Assembly: GCF_001439925.1 (NCBI RefSeq)
Contig: NZ_LMBV01000010.1
Location: forward strand, 1 to 64,000
From: Peribacillus muralis
GTDB lineage: Bacteria > Bacillota > Bacilli > Bacillales > DSM-1321
Direction of reading: 5' to 3'
Length of the DNA: 64,000 bases
Shown: positions 26,459-35,641 of the stretch, one piece after another
Position numbering within the stretch: the stretch's first letter is position 1
Layout of the letters: each line of letters begins with the position of its first letter
Notes under the pieces: model-generated
What the model was told of the DNA's origin: nothing
Databases searched by the model: none
The model's input: the letters and a program-made list of their open reading frames with translations, nothing else
Program-made: the position numbers and the translations under genes

Positions 26459-26858
26459 TCATTTATAAAATGACACCACTATCTCTTATCCAATGCACAC
26501 ATGCTGATTTGAAAAGTTTACTATCGTTGCTTTAGATAAACTAACCAAGAGCAAGAGCGTTTCCTGAATAAGCAAAACACGCTCTTAATATATCCCGATA
26601 TATCACCTTTTATATAAAAGATCCTATCTGGTTGTTTTACCCTCCTCCCTCGAAAATGCGGATTTGGGGAGAGGGGGCAAAAACATCTAAACTCATTCCC
26701 GCTACCCAAATCAGTTAATTTGAGATAAAGAAAGTATATAGTCATCATAAAATGGGTGATTAGGAAGCTATATGAGGTGCAAGCTGTACGTACGGTGTGG
26801 AGCAGGGGAAAGATGGACATTATATCAAAGTCTTATATTATTAAGTGTCAATTTACGC
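26459..26858. other. 400-bp intergenic region after topB
   Basis: No credible gene. AAGAGCGT/ACGCTCTT (about 26549-26584) can form a weak stem that may act as the topB terminator. A 99-codon minus-strand frame here (26521-26820) lacks a ribosome binding site and any family features. Confidence 0.3.
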
Positions 26859-27497
26859 CTATTTAACAGGTGTTAAGTAGAAAGAAACATTTTTATTAGT
26901 CGAAAATCCACTTTGGTTAAGTTCCAACCATGTATTCTCCTTCAGGTCAACTTCAAACTGATTAGCATCTCCAAAGTCATCTCCTCCTATAATTTTTTGC
27001 AAATCGGCAGATATGATTTGGAACCATGGATCTTCCTTTAATGATTCATTATTCCTAGCTTCATAAGTAATGATATATTTTCCGGATTTTATTTGTTCAT
27101 CAATTTGATAAAAACCAGAATGCTGTATTTTATAAACATGACCAGCTTTACTAACTGGTGAAAGTGCTGATTTTTTAAGCTTAATTGTTCCTTTTCCAGT
27201 AACTTGGGCTATATTTTCATCATAAAGTTTCAAACCTAAAAAATGATCACCATCTGAAAGTTGAGTACCATTAAAATAATTATCACCATCGCTTGTAACG
27301 TCATAATACCCCTCTGGAATATCGTTTCCTACCCGGAAGTTGCCTTGTGTGAGTCTGTATTCAATACCTCCTCCCTTGATTTTTTTTGTTTCAAGGCGTT
27401 CATTTGGCGTAAGAGATTTTATGAATTCAGGTATGGATATGATTGTGAGTAAACATACAAATGTTATCACCAAAAAAGTCATTTGAGATTTTCTCAT
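26859..27497 (-). CDS. membrane-anchored exported protein with repeated beta domain, ABC-cluster partner
   Basis: The 212-residue protein has one N-terminal membrane anchor (about 6-27) and an exported remainder. Two related segments can be seen: one around FRVGNDIPEGYYDVTSDGDN (54-73) and one around YQIDEQIKSGKYIITYEA (about 130-147), each a basis for a small beta domain in which xxVGxDIPxGxYxV is the recurrent pattern. I know this pattern from uncharacterised secreted proteins only. The start overlaps the ABC ATPase stop by 4 bp, so it is part of the same operon. A role in receiving or chaperoning the secreted 148-residue protein is possible but unproven. Confidence 0.6.
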   Translation of the reverse strand: MRKSQMTFLVITFVCLLTIISIPEFIKSLTPNERLETKKIKGGGIEYRLTQGNFRVGNDIPEGYYDVTSDGDNYFNGTQLSDGDHFLGLKLYDENIAQVTGKGTIKLKKSALSPVSKAGHVYKIQHSGFYQIDEQIKSGKYIITYEARNNESLKEDPWFQIISADLQKIIGGDDFGDANQFEVDLKENTWLELNQSGFSTNKNVSFYLTPVK

Positions 27498-28120
27498 AAT
27501 TTTAACCGTCCATTACTAATTTCTATAATTTCATCACAAATCGGGAAAACATCATCTTTATTATGAGTGGAAATAATGATGGTTGCTCCTCTATCCCGTT
27601 CTTCTTGCAATATATCAAGTACCCGTTCCACACCTTTTTCATCAATTGCATTAGTTGGTTCATCCAATAAAATAATATCAGGTTTCTCAAAGATGGCTTG
27701 TGCAATATTTAGTCGCTGCTTCATACCTAGAGAATACTTTCTTACTTTTAATGTAGCGAACCGATCCAGCTCAAGTCTCTTTATGGCGTGCTGTATATCT
27801 TTGAGCGACGCTGTTTTCTTAATCGCAGCCAAAATTTTTAAATTAGTCTCGGCATCGAATTGGGGAAGCAATTCGAGATTTTCAATAATAATGCCGATAC
27901 TTGGCGGAAATGAAATATCCTTATGCAATACTTTACCATCAATGGTTACACTGCCTTCAGTTGGAATTATAAGTCCAGCTATCGCCCGAAGCAACATGGT
28001 CTTCCCAGATCCATTCTTTCCAACCAAACCATAAATCCTCCCTTTTTCGAAGGTGTAAGTGATGTTTTGTAAAACATCACTTTTTTTTAACTTTTTTGAT
28101 AAATCATCGATTTCAATCAT
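27494..28120 (-). CDS. ABC transporter ATP-binding protein
   Basis: A 208-residue ATPase subunit. Walker A GLVGKNGSGKT lies near 31-41. The signature is YSLGMKQRLNIAQA near 128-141 (LSGGQ varied to SLGMK, common in ABC-2 exporters of lantibiotic or antibiotic-immunity type), Walker B is IILLDEPTNAID near 149-160, and the switch His is in STHNKDD near 182. It is the only ATPase in the cluster and should serve the three membrane proteins upstream. Substrate unknown; the cluster's secreted protein or an antimicrobial peptide are candidates. Confidence 0.85.
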   Translation of the reverse strand: MIEIDDLSKKLKKSDVLQNITYTFEKGRIYGLVGKNGSGKTMLLRAIAGLIIPTEGSVTIDGKVLHKDISFPPSIGIIIENLELLPQFDAETNLKILAAIKKTASLKDIQHAIKRLELDRFATLKVRKYSLGMKQRLNIAQAIFEKPDIILLDEPTNAIDEKGVERVLDILQEERDRGATIIISTHNKDDVFPICDEIIEISNGRLKL

Positions 28121-28129
28121 TATAATTCC

Positions 28130-28858
28130 TCACATTAATTCTATTTTTTTTATTCTTATTACGGAAAGACAAAGTAGAAACAAAATCATAACAACTAAAA
28201 AAAGCCATAACTCATTGAATGGCCCTATGATTTCTTGCAAGGTAGGATTAGCAATCATGCCATTGCGAAAACCCATTGAAAGGTTCGGGAAAAACACATG
28301 AAACAGCACTTTTTTTTGAGAAAAACCTTCAACAATCGTTATTGATAGAAGCACATAACAATTGGTTAAAATAAACGCCAATTGAGATTTCATATGCAAT
28401 TCCAATATCATTTGTATGGATAAAATAGCCATGATTGTTAACACATAAAACAATATACCTTCAAACGGGTGTGTCAATTCAAGTACAGGATTAGAATCCA
28501 AGGTTGTTTGAAAAAAAGTGGTAACGATTAATTGAGAAAAAACTAAAATTAATACTACCCTCCACATATGGATGGCTTTAGACATTAGCCATGAAATCCT
28601 ACTTTTTCCCCTTAAAATGATATATTTTCCGTAATCTAATAATGAATCCGATATGTGCCCTAATAAAATGAAGCTACTTGCAGCTATCGATATATACCAG
28701 CCAACTAAATAGGAAACTAAGTGAGGATAACTAACTGGTGTCGGTACACCATCCAAAAATGGAAAGGAAGAATGGGCTAAACTATCATTCATGACATATA
28801 CATATTGGATGAGTGCAACAATAAACAAGATGAACGCATCATTTCTAAATTGAGTCAT
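28130..28858 (-). CDS. ABC-2-like membrane protein 3 of the cluster
   Basis: This 242-residue protein has about six membrane helices. A cytoplasmic segment after the second helix (LLDYGKYIILRGKSRISWLM, near 72-91) resembles the coupling region in ABC-2 permeases and recurs in diverged form in the next gene (YLMRGAKYRKDV). It ends 9 bp before the ATPase start and overlaps the preceding gene by 14 bp. No specific family name can be given. Confidence 0.7.
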   Translation of the reverse strand: MTQFRNDAFILFIVALIQYVYVMNDSLAHSSFPFLDGVPTPVSYPHLVSYLVGWYISIAASSFILLGHISDSLLDYGKYIILRGKSRISWLMSKAIHMWRVVLILVFSQLIVTTFFQTTLDSNPVLELTHPFEGILFYVLTIMAILSIQMILELHMKSQLAFILTNCYVLLSITIVEGFSQKKVLFHVFFPNLSMGFRNGMIANPTLQEIIGPFNELWLFLVVMILFLLCLSVIRIKKIELM

Positions 28859-29567
28859 TTTTCAGGTAATCCTTCCTTTGAAACATGTTCCACCCAAGGA
28901 CAAGCAGGACTACAACAATCGTTATTTGGCGCAAATAAATCGTTACTATACTGTACATATCCCCAGAAGCTACTAATAATGAAACGATATTTGCTAGATC
29001 TCGAATCGGTGTATACAACTCTTGCATGACTAACTTATTGAAAAAGAAAACCAGTGTCACAATCAAAAACACAAAAGAGTAAGATAATATATCTGAATTT
29101 AGAATCGTTTTAATCGCTATGTAAAGAAGAGCTACCGAGAAATAATAAAAAACAAGACCAAGAAACTCAAATAATACGATTTGAACAAAACTTACATCCT
29201 TTAAAAAAACACTACCCAAATAGAAAAAGTTATAGCAACTTAAAATGAAAAGCTGGATTGTAACGAAAATAAGAACTGCATAAAAAGCATTTAGAACATC
29301 CTTCCGATATTTTGCACCACGCATTAAATATCTAACTGTTGCTGCCGCATGACTTGGAGTTGCAGTGCTTTTTACGAACATCAAAAAAGGATAAGTGAAA
29401 AATAGCACATGTGCTTCGATTGAATTCGGCGAATACATATTAGAGTTTATTGAGAGAAACCTGTTATAAAGTGGTTGAAGATGAACAAAGTCACTTGTTT
29501 GCTTATACCAAAGCACCACCATAAATAGGAATAAACAGAAAGTTGAAAGCAACCGTTTAGATTTCAT
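28845..29567 (-). CDS. ABC-2-like membrane protein 2 of the cluster
   Basis: A 240-residue polytopic protein with about six helices. ATVRYLMRGAKYRKDVLNAF near 93-112 is the likely ATPase-facing segment, paralleling the neighbouring permease. The first loop (about 25-60) is long and extracytoplasmic. It overlaps the upstream gene by 11 bp and the downstream one by 14 bp, consistent with one polycistronic message and fixed stoichiometry. Function inferred only from position with an ATPase. Confidence 0.65.
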   Translation of the reverse strand: MKSKRLLSTFCLFLFMVVLWYKQTSDFVHLQPLYNRFLSINSNMYSPNSIEAHVLFFTYPFLMFVKSTATPSHAAATVRYLMRGAKYRKDVLNAFYAVLIFVTIQLFILSCYNFFYLGSVFLKDVSFVQIVLFEFLGLVFYYFSVALLYIAIKTILNSDILSYSFVFLIVTLVFFFNKLVMQELYTPIRDLANIVSLLVASGDMYSIVTIYLRQITIVVVLLVLGWNMFQRKDYLKNDSI

Positions 29568-30315
29568 TTATCTTCACCTCATGGAGGTACGTCAAAATAT
29601 ACAGAGCAAGAAAGGCAAGAGTTGACGTAATAAAAATGGGTACTAAAGTCTCTAACCCGTACTCGGCAAACGGTTGAAATAGATACATCACCGTTCCCTC
29701 GTTTGAAATAAGGATATACCAAAATGCAAACGTTACTGGATACGTTATTTTTTTATCGTAAGTCAGCAAACTAAAACATGTACCAGCAGCCCCTATCAAA
29801 CCCGCAAAAAAAGAGGTTATTAAAGAAAATAAAAAGATACTAAGATAAGGACTTTCCACTTGCTTCTTTATAAAAGCTTCCCCTGACACTCCATCATAAT
29901 TGTTTGCTGAACTAAATCCGGCCATATCAAAGATAAGGGAATTAATTAAAAAATTTATTGTTAAGGCTAAAAAAATCACAGAAAAAGACACAATAAAAGA
30001 TGTTTTAAGCTTAACAAAGAAGTATTTCTTTTTTCCTAATTTAGAAATCCATATGTCTCTAACACCTGTCTTTTTATCTTGTATAGGATCATCTGAACAA
30101 ATCACCAGTAAGTAAAGTGGGAGAAACCACAGTAAAATAATTTGTGTTACATGTCCAATGGTCGACCCTGAAAGAAAAAAGGCCTCCGCCAGATAAGAAT
30201 CTTCATAAATATCAGCCGATAACTGAATGATCTCCAAACAAGGAATCAGCATGATAACTAAAATTACAATACGACTTAATTTATTTCTTAATACTCTATT
30301 AAATTGACTTTTCAT
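29557..30315 (-). CDS. ABC-2-like membrane protein 1 of the cluster
   Basis: The 252-residue protein has about six membrane helices. A cytoplasmic loop DIWISKLGKKKYFFVKL (near 87-103) follows the second helix, in the place and style of ABC-2 permease coupling loops. It is first of three tandem permease-like genes and lies 134 bp downstream of the secreted-protein gene. AAGGAG stands about 8 nt before the ATG. Three different permease-like subunits for one ATPase is unusual. Confidence 0.7.
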   Translation of the reverse strand: MKSQFNRVLRNKLSRIVILVIMLIPCLEIIQLSADIYEDSYLAEAFFLSGSTIGHVTQIILLWFLPLYLLVICSDDPIQDKKTGVRDIWISKLGKKKYFFVKLKTSFIVSFSVIFLALTINFLINSLIFDMAGFSSANNYDGVSGEAFIKKQVESPYLSIFLFSLITSFFAGLIGAAGTCFSLLTYDKKITYPVTFAFWYILISNEGTVMYLFQPFAEYGLETLVPIFITSTLAFLALYILTYLHEVKINEI

Positions 30316-30449
30316 TTTTTCTCCTTGTTATGCATTCTAAATCTCATAAAAGCCCCCTTCTTACGATCATAATTACCTGTCAAAAAATTAAAGAAGCTTT
30401 CATGATGGTAAAAGGAGGCATATATTCATATTGACATCCTATCTTTGTG

Positions 30450-30896
30450 TTAACGCACTGCAGGATCCCAATATCCTTCTACAATATGTGATTTTGCTGA
30501 AAGATTATTATTTTCAGCGCCAATACGTACTGAACCACTGACAGCACTTTTAACTTTAATAGTATATTTCTTTCCTTGGTAATATTTGCTTGGGTGTGAG
30601 TAGGAAGTACTGCCCTTAGCAAGCCACATTATCGAAATTGTTCCTGCACCTTCTGAAGAATAGGCAAGATTCAAATACCATGGGGCATTCATTTCTGCGG
30701 TTGATCTTGATTGCGTTTTTGAGTAGCCATTCTCGTATGTAGTTCCCTTATCTGGGTTGCTAGATGCAGGAACAGTAAAACGAAAACTTTTATCATCGCC
30801 CGTATTGTTAGCAGCAAAAACACTTGAACCAATACTAAAAATTGAGGCGATAATCAATACAAACATTAAAAAATTTGATTTTCTTGAAATAGTCAT
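30450..30896 (-). CDS. secreted DUF2712-like protein, leading the ABC cluster
   Basis: The 148-residue product has a clear signal peptide ending near SSVFAA (residue 29) and a mature part of about 119 residues rich in Ser, Asn and Tyr. Features such as SRSTAEMNAPWYLN, a central GEGxGT-like AGTISIMWLAKG, and the late SVRIGAENNN and EGYWDP match what I remember of DUF2712 secreted proteins from Firmicutes, whose role is unknown. AAGGAG is 7 nt upstream of ATG. The 134-bp gap to the permease genes has no strong terminator on this strand, so it probably belongs to the same transcription unit. Confidence 0.65.
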   Translation of the reverse strand: MTISRKSNFLMFVLIIASIFSIGSSVFAANNTGDDKSFRFTVPASSNPDKGTTYENGYSKTQSRSTAEMNAPWYLNLAYSSEGAGTISIMWLAKGSTSYSHPSKYYQGKKYTIKVKSAVSGSVRIGAENNNLSAKSHIVEGYWDPAVR

Positions 30897-31760
30897 ATTT
30901 TTCTCCTTAAATAATTATTTGTAACCAACTAATTTTTTTAACATACCGTTAATTACAATAATCTATATTCACTTAAATAATAGTTCTTTAACGGCGCCAA
31001 TTTAAAGACACTACTCTTTAAGAAATACAACGAATGAAAACCCACGAAAAACCGCTTGAACCATTAAATACAGAAACTAGATTGTTCAATTTAAATATTT
31101 AGTGCAAAAAAAAGACCTTTATAATGGAATTTCGAATGAGCTTTTTTCTAATTTTTGAATGTTAATGCGATTTCCCGAATAAAGCATAAATTTAGCAGGC
31201 AATTCGCAGTAACATGACAAGTATAGAAATGATTGCCCACTAACAGTCTGGATGTAATATTGTTATAACTTCATTTTATAAGAATTGAAGACACAAGGAG
31301 TTCCTAATTTGAAACTCCTTGTGTCTTTTTTGGAATTTAATTGAGTGCTTTTTATGATATGTAGTAGAGAGTATCAACCACTCGCGGTGAAGGCAGGGAG
31401 ATTCATAACACAGAAATCGATGGGCCGCTTTTCAAAACACCACTCTCGTTCGTAAAATAAGATTTTTAAATGTACAGAACATGCTTTTTTAAAAAAATGA
31501 ACACATTTGAGGTTCGGTTCATCTTATTCAATTCATAATACATGTCCATTTTTGCTTCGAGCCCATAACTGATATCACATAATACATGTCTAAACGCTCA
31601 ACAGGGACATCTATCTACGAAAATACCTCAAGGCTCCCACTCCAAGTAGCTCCCCGCACCCACATATATGTAAATGAATAGATTAGATAGCAATCCATCA
31701 CAGTTTTTAGTATGATGAAACGTAGGGATTTTTTCAAATTAACTGGGAGGTTCAACATAC
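30897..31760. other. 864-bp intergenic region
   Basis: No ORF of note. It contains the secreted-protein promoter at the left, the orphan terminator at 31290-31331, and the leader of the ABC-F gene on the right. The stretch between about 31020 and 31290 would be the only room for a transcript that the orphan terminator could end. Confidence 0.4.
31290..31331 (+). terminator. strong orphan terminator
   Basis: A perfect 13-bp stem (GACACAAGGAGTT / AACTCCTTGTGTC) with a 10-nt loop is followed by TTTTTT. No plus-strand gene lies upstream for several kb. Confidence 0.8.
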
Positions 31761-33311
31761 ATGAGCTTACTTTCAATAGATAAATTAGCACACAGCTTTG
31801 GCGATCGCACTTTATTCAAGGACGTTTCCTTCCGTCTCATGGCCGGAGAACATGTCGGGCTGGTCGGGGCTAATGGTGTCGGAAAATCAACGATGATGAA
31901 TATTATCACAGGGCAGCTTATCCATGATGAAGGCCGGGTCGAGTGGACTCCTGGCGTCGAATATGGCTACCTGGATCAACATACGATCCTTGAAAAAGGA
32001 AAATCGATCCGCGATGTCCTGAGGGATGCTTACTTACCTTTATTCGAGCAGGAGAAGGCGCTGAATGAAGTAACCGAGAAAATGGGGACAGCTTCTCCCG
32101 AAGAGCTTGAAGAGCTTTTAGAGCAAATGGGTGAAATTCAGGACAAGCTTGAAGCGGGCGGCTTTTACAATCTCGATATTAAAATTGAAGAAGCGGCGCG
32201 CGGTCTGGGGTTGGATGCAATCGGGTTGGACCGTGATGTTTCGGCGCTAAGCGGCGGACAACGGACAAAGGTTTTACTGGCCAAGTTACTCTTGGAACAA
32301 CCGCAGGTCCTATTGCTCGATGAGCCGACCAACTACCTCGATGTCGAGCATATCCGCTGGCTGAGCAGCTACTTAAAGGAATACCCGCATGCGTTTCTAT
32401 TGATTTCGCATGATACCGAGTTCATGAACGGTGTTGTTGACGTCATTTTCCATCTGGAATTTTCCAAGCTTACCCGATATACGGCAACTTACGAAAAATT
32501 CCTTGAGCTTGCTGAATTGAATAAGAACCAACATATCAACGCCTACGAGAAACAGCGTGAATTCATTAAAAAGCAGGAAGATTTCATTGCTAAAAACAAA
32601 GCCCGCTACTCAACGACAGGCCGGGCAAAGAGCCGTCAAAAGCAATTGAATCGCATGGAGCGGATCGATCGTCCTGAAACGGCCATGAAGCCGACCTTCG
32701 ACTTCAAAGAATCACGTGCAAGCAGCCGTTATGTCTTCGAAGGGGAAGATCTGGAAATCGGCTATGACCGTCCATTGCTTCCGAAGCTGTCGATGACCAT
32801 CGAGCGAGGGGAAAAAATTGCCGTGGTCGGCTGTAACGGAGTCGGGAAATCGACGCTGTTAAAAACGATTCTAGGTAAGATCGACCCTCTTGGCGGAAAA
32901 AGATCACTTGGCGATTTCCTCTTTTCTTCTTATTTCGAGCAGGAAGTGAAGGCCGGAAATACGACACCTATCGATGAGGTCTGGAATGCCTTCCCGCATC
33001 TCGACCAGCCGCAGGTACGCGCGATCCTTGCCCGTGTCGGTTTGAAAAACGAGCATATCACCCGTCCAATGAACCATTTAAGCGGTGGTGAGCAAGCTAA
33101 AGTACGGTTATGCAAGCTGATGCTTACGGAAAGCAATTGGCTATTGTTCGATGAACCGACGAACCATTTGGATGTCGTTGCCAAGGAAGAACTGAAGCGC
33201 GCATTGAAAGAGTATAAAGGGACGATTCTCCTCGTATGCCATGAACCTGAATTCTATGAGGATTGGGTCACGAAGGTATGGGATGTTGAAGAATGGTCGA
33301 GCAATAATTAA
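31761..33311 (+). CDS. yfmM: ABC-F family ATPase (YfmM-like)
   Basis: This soluble 516-residue protein has two ABC domains and no membrane part, the ABC-F layout of ribosome-associated factors. Walker A motifs are GANGVGKST near 35-43 and GCNGVGKST near 356. Signatures are LSGGQRTKV near 162 and LSGGEQAKV near 440, with DEPTNYLDVEH and DEPTNHLDV Walker B regions. The linker between domains (about 240-310) is Lys/Arg-rich and helical, the P-site tRNA interaction motif region. The overall sequence is closest, by memory, to B. subtilis YfmM. It may relieve ribosome stalling or resist ribosome drugs; no macrolide-resistance leader was seen. Confidence 0.85.
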   Translation: MSLLSIDKLAHSFGDRTLFKDVSFRLMAGEHVGLVGANGVGKSTMMNIITGQLIHDEGRVEWTPGVEYGYLDQHTILEKGKSIRDVLRDAYLPLFEQEKALNEVTEKMGTASPEELEELLEQMGEIQDKLEAGGFYNLDIKIEEAARGLGLDAIGLDRDVSALSGGQRTKVLLAKLLLEQPQVLLLDEPTNYLDVEHIRWLSSYLKEYPHAFLLISHDTEFMNGVVDVIFHLEFSKLTRYTATYEKFLELAELNKNQHINAYEKQREFIKKQEDFIAKNKARYSTTGRAKSRQKQLNRMERIDRPETAMKPTFDFKESRASSRYVFEGEDLEIGYDRPLLPKLSMTIERGEKIAVVGCNGVGKSTLLKTILGKIDPLGGKRSLGDFLFSSYFEQEVKAGNTTPIDEVWNAFPHLDQPQVRAILARVGLKNEHITRPMNHLSGGEQAKVRLCKLMLTESNWLLFDEPTNHLDVVAKEELKRALKEYKGTILLVCHEPEFYEDWVTKVWDVEEWSSNN

Positions 33312-33327
33312 CTTGTTCTATTTAGAG

Positions 33328-33360
33328 GGTGCCCGTTGCGAGACGGGGCACCTTCTTTTT
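33328..33360 (+). terminator. terminator of the ABC-F gene
   Basis: GGTGCCC/GGGCACC stem followed by TTCTTTTT, 16 bp after the stop. Confidence 0.8.
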
Positions 33361-33364
33361 ATGT

Positions 33365-33404
33365 CAAAAAAGACTGAAAGGGTTATAAAATCGCCCTTTC
33401 AGTC
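33365..33404 (-). terminator. terminator of the ATP-grasp ligase gene
   Basis: GACTGAAAGGG pairs with CCCTTTCAGTC; on the minus strand the stem is followed by TTTTTTGAC. Confidence 0.8.
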
Positions 33405-33418
33405 AGCATCACTTTTAC

Positions 33419-34369
33419 TTATTTTATTCGTTCAAATTTTGCCGCCAATTCAGATCCTAGATACTTCGCTAATTCTAGCATGCCATATTGGCCTGCTGCT
33501 TCCTCGGCGTCATGGTTATAATTCGTATTCGTATTGATATCATACGTGTAGATTTCACCAGCGCTGTTTCGAATGAATTCAATTGCTGCAATCGAAATAT
33601 CATTCGCTTGTAAAAACGCTTCATATCTCTCAAGAATCGGATCATGAAAATCCTGGACAATTTGAAATTTCGGTTTTTCTTCCACCTCTTCGCCGATCGG
33701 GCAGAATAAGTCCCCGATTTGGCATGCATCTGCAGGGCAAAGCTCGAAACCTTCGGATGTATCAACCTCCACTGCATAAATAAACTTTCCACCCACGAAT
33801 TCACAACGAGTGATGAATGGCTCCGGCGCTTTTATGTATTCCTGAATCAATGTAATTCCATCAACTGGCTCATCGAATCCTGGACCTTCCACATATTGTT
33901 TCAATGCTTCTATAGAGTGAAATAATTGAACACCAAGTCCTTTACCTGCACGGTTATGCTTCGTGATGAACGATGCGACATTTAATTTCTCTGCTGCCTT
34001 GATGATATTTTCCTTGCCTACTGCGGCGATCGTTTTTGGTGTCTTAATTCCAGCCTTTGTCAGTGCCGTATATTGATTGACCTTGCTGACCTCCAAACGA
34101 AGCGCCCGTGATCCATTGAAGACCGTGCGATCATGCTGTTCAAGCCACGCCAGCACGGACTCTGTCAATTCAGGCGCAAAACGATGCCCACGAGTATGTG
34201 AGCTTGCACTCATCCGGCTATAAAAAACTCCCTCTGGCGGCTCCTCCGTTAAATCCACTACACCCTGATCGAGATGCCATTCTTCATAGGGAACTTCTAA
34301 CTCTTTCATTCTTTTAGTTAAATGGGCAGTCCATTCCTCGTTTTCATGAATGATATAAACTTTGCTCAT
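33419..34369 (-). CDS. RimK-like ATP-grasp ligase
   Basis: From the ATG at 34369 (AGGAGGA 8 nt upstream) the protein has 316 residues. It shows the ATP-grasp pattern: VSKVNQYTALTKAGIKTPKT near 94-113, a lysine in SFITKHNRAGKGLGV near 132-146 for ATP, and a C-terminal ISIAAIEFIRNSAGEIYTYD segment with DINTNTNYN near 280 for Mg2+. This resembles RimK and alpha-L-glutamate ligases, which join an amino acid to a carboxylate of a protein or cofactor. An SRMSASSHTRGH stretch near 51-62 is notable. Target unknown. It may be co-expressed with the methyltransferase upstream (54-bp gap). An in-frame start 9 codons earlier is less likely. Confidence 0.75.
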   Translation of the reverse strand: MSKVYIIHENEEWTAHLTKRMKELEVPYEEWHLDQGVVDLTEEPPEGVFYSRMSASSHTRGHRFAPELTESVLAWLEQHDRTVFNGSRALRLEVSKVNQYTALTKAGIKTPKTIAAVGKENIIKAAEKLNVASFITKHNRAGKGLGVQLFHSIEALKQYVEGPGFDEPVDGITLIQEYIKAPEPFITRCEFVGGKFIYAVEVDTSEGFELCPADACQIGDLFCPIGEEVEEKPKFQIVQDFHDPILERYEAFLQANDISIAAIEFIRNSAGEIYTYDINTNTNYNHDAEEAAGQYGMLELAKYLGSELAAKFERIK

Positions 34370-34423
34370 AAAAGGTTCCTCCTGATTGTTTAACATTTTA
34401 TCTCTTTAATTATGATTGTATCT

Positions 34424-35608
34424 CTACACCCGTTCAGCCACCAAAGTATATGTCTTTGGAATCCCGATATCGTGGATTTTATGGTTCGGTTCTTCCTCAA
34501 GCACTTTAATGACAAGACCTGATTGACCTATTGCCGTGATAAGCTCGCCGATTGTCCATTTACGCTGGACGACCTTTGAAAGGCCGCCTTTCTCTTCATC
34601 AGGCATATGCTTGGAAAAAGCGACCTCATTGTTTTCGATTTCCGGAGCGAAATAGTTGCCTGCAACCTTATGTTTTTTTCCATTGGAGGTAATCAGTTTG
34701 GTTGAAATCGGATGAAATTCATGGAGGATGAATTGTCCTCCTGGCTTTAGCAGCGCTTTGATTTTTTCAAATAATGGCTCTAGGTCGATCAAATAGTGAA
34801 GCACGCCCAGCTCCATTAACACCAAATCCTGATTCCCGGATGCATGCTCTGCTGGTAAGGAAAGGACATCGGAAACGATATAATCGATGGAGACATTGGC
34901 TCCGCTAGCCAGCTCCTTAGCAAATGCCGCGTTTTCCCGGGAAAAGTCGACAACCGTAACGGAAGCTCCCAATATCGCCAGGGCAACCGCTTTAACACCG
35001 TTTGACCCCATCAAATGCGTGATCTTTTTACTTGTTGCATCGCCTATATATTTATAAAATGGATGCAATCTCCATTTGGGATTTTGCTTGATTTTAGCTG
35101 CGACTTCAACGGGATCACCATAACGGTTAACAAGTGCCAAATAATTATTTTGGTTCCATGCCTGTTCATTTTCGGCTGTGAATCCCTGCTGCTCGGCAGA
35201 TAAGTAAGCATGGATCTCGGCACTGTACTCGTTCATTTCGTCATCGTACAAATAACTGTACAGAGACCTGCACCAGACAACCGTATCTCCAAGTGTTATC
35301 GACAACCGGTAAGGATCGGTTTTTATGGTCGTGTTATACCTACAGCCAACCGTGACGGAAATACCCTCAACTTGGATTGTGAATGAGGAACGCTCAGGAT
35401 TTCTTTCCGGGCTTGTCGGGGAGTATGCGCCAAAATGAGCCAAAGCCTCATTAAAAACGTCCCATTGCACGTCCAGATCGATGCCCTCGACCTCGACTTC
35501 CACCCCTTGGACAAGGAGGGCCGACCGTCCTGTATATTGATAAGGAATAGTAGCCTCATCCAGCATTTTCCCCATTAATGTGATTGCATGATAATAGCTT
35601 GCCTTCAT
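34424..35608 (-). CDS. SAM-dependent methyltransferase with an N-terminal nucleotidyltransferase-like domain
   Basis: The 394-residue protein has two parts. Residues 1 to about 150 contain an IDLDVQWDVF strand and a hydrophobic patch as in small nucleotidyltransferase-like domains that bind without catalysis. Residues about 185-390 form a class I methyltransferase: the glycine-rich SAM loop is MGSNGVKAVALAILGASVTVVD with a degenerate GxG, followed by a DVLSL segment and LVLMELGVLHYL. The N-terminal assignment is tentative. The substrate is unknown. It sits in a run of minus-strand genes with an APH-like kinase and an ATP-grasp ligase, which could be one small modification pathway. Confidence 0.65.
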   Translation of the reverse strand: MKASYYHAITLMGKMLDEATIPYQYTGRSALLVQGVEVEVEGIDLDVQWDVFNEALAHFGAYSPTSPERNPERSSFTIQVEGISVTVGCRYNTTIKTDPYRLSITLGDTVVWCRSLYSYLYDDEMNEYSAEIHAYLSAEQQGFTAENEQAWNQNNYLALVNRYGDPVEVAAKIKQNPKWRLHPFYKYIGDATSKKITHLMGSNGVKAVALAILGASVTVVDFSRENAAFAKELASGANVSIDYIVSDVLSLPAEHASGNQDLVLMELGVLHYLIDLEPLFEKIKALLKPGGQFILHEFHPISTKLITSNGKKHKVAGNYFAPEIENNEVAFSKHMPDEEKGGLSKVVQRKWTIGELITAIGQSGLVIKVLEEEPNHKIHDIGIPKTYTLVAERV

Positions 35609-35641
35609 AGTAACCTCCTAATCATCTAAAGCGCCTTCCGA

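Noticed and set aside
26521-26820. 99-codon minus-strand ORF after topB
   Set aside because: No ribosome binding site and no coherent protein features; it overlaps the probable topB terminator.
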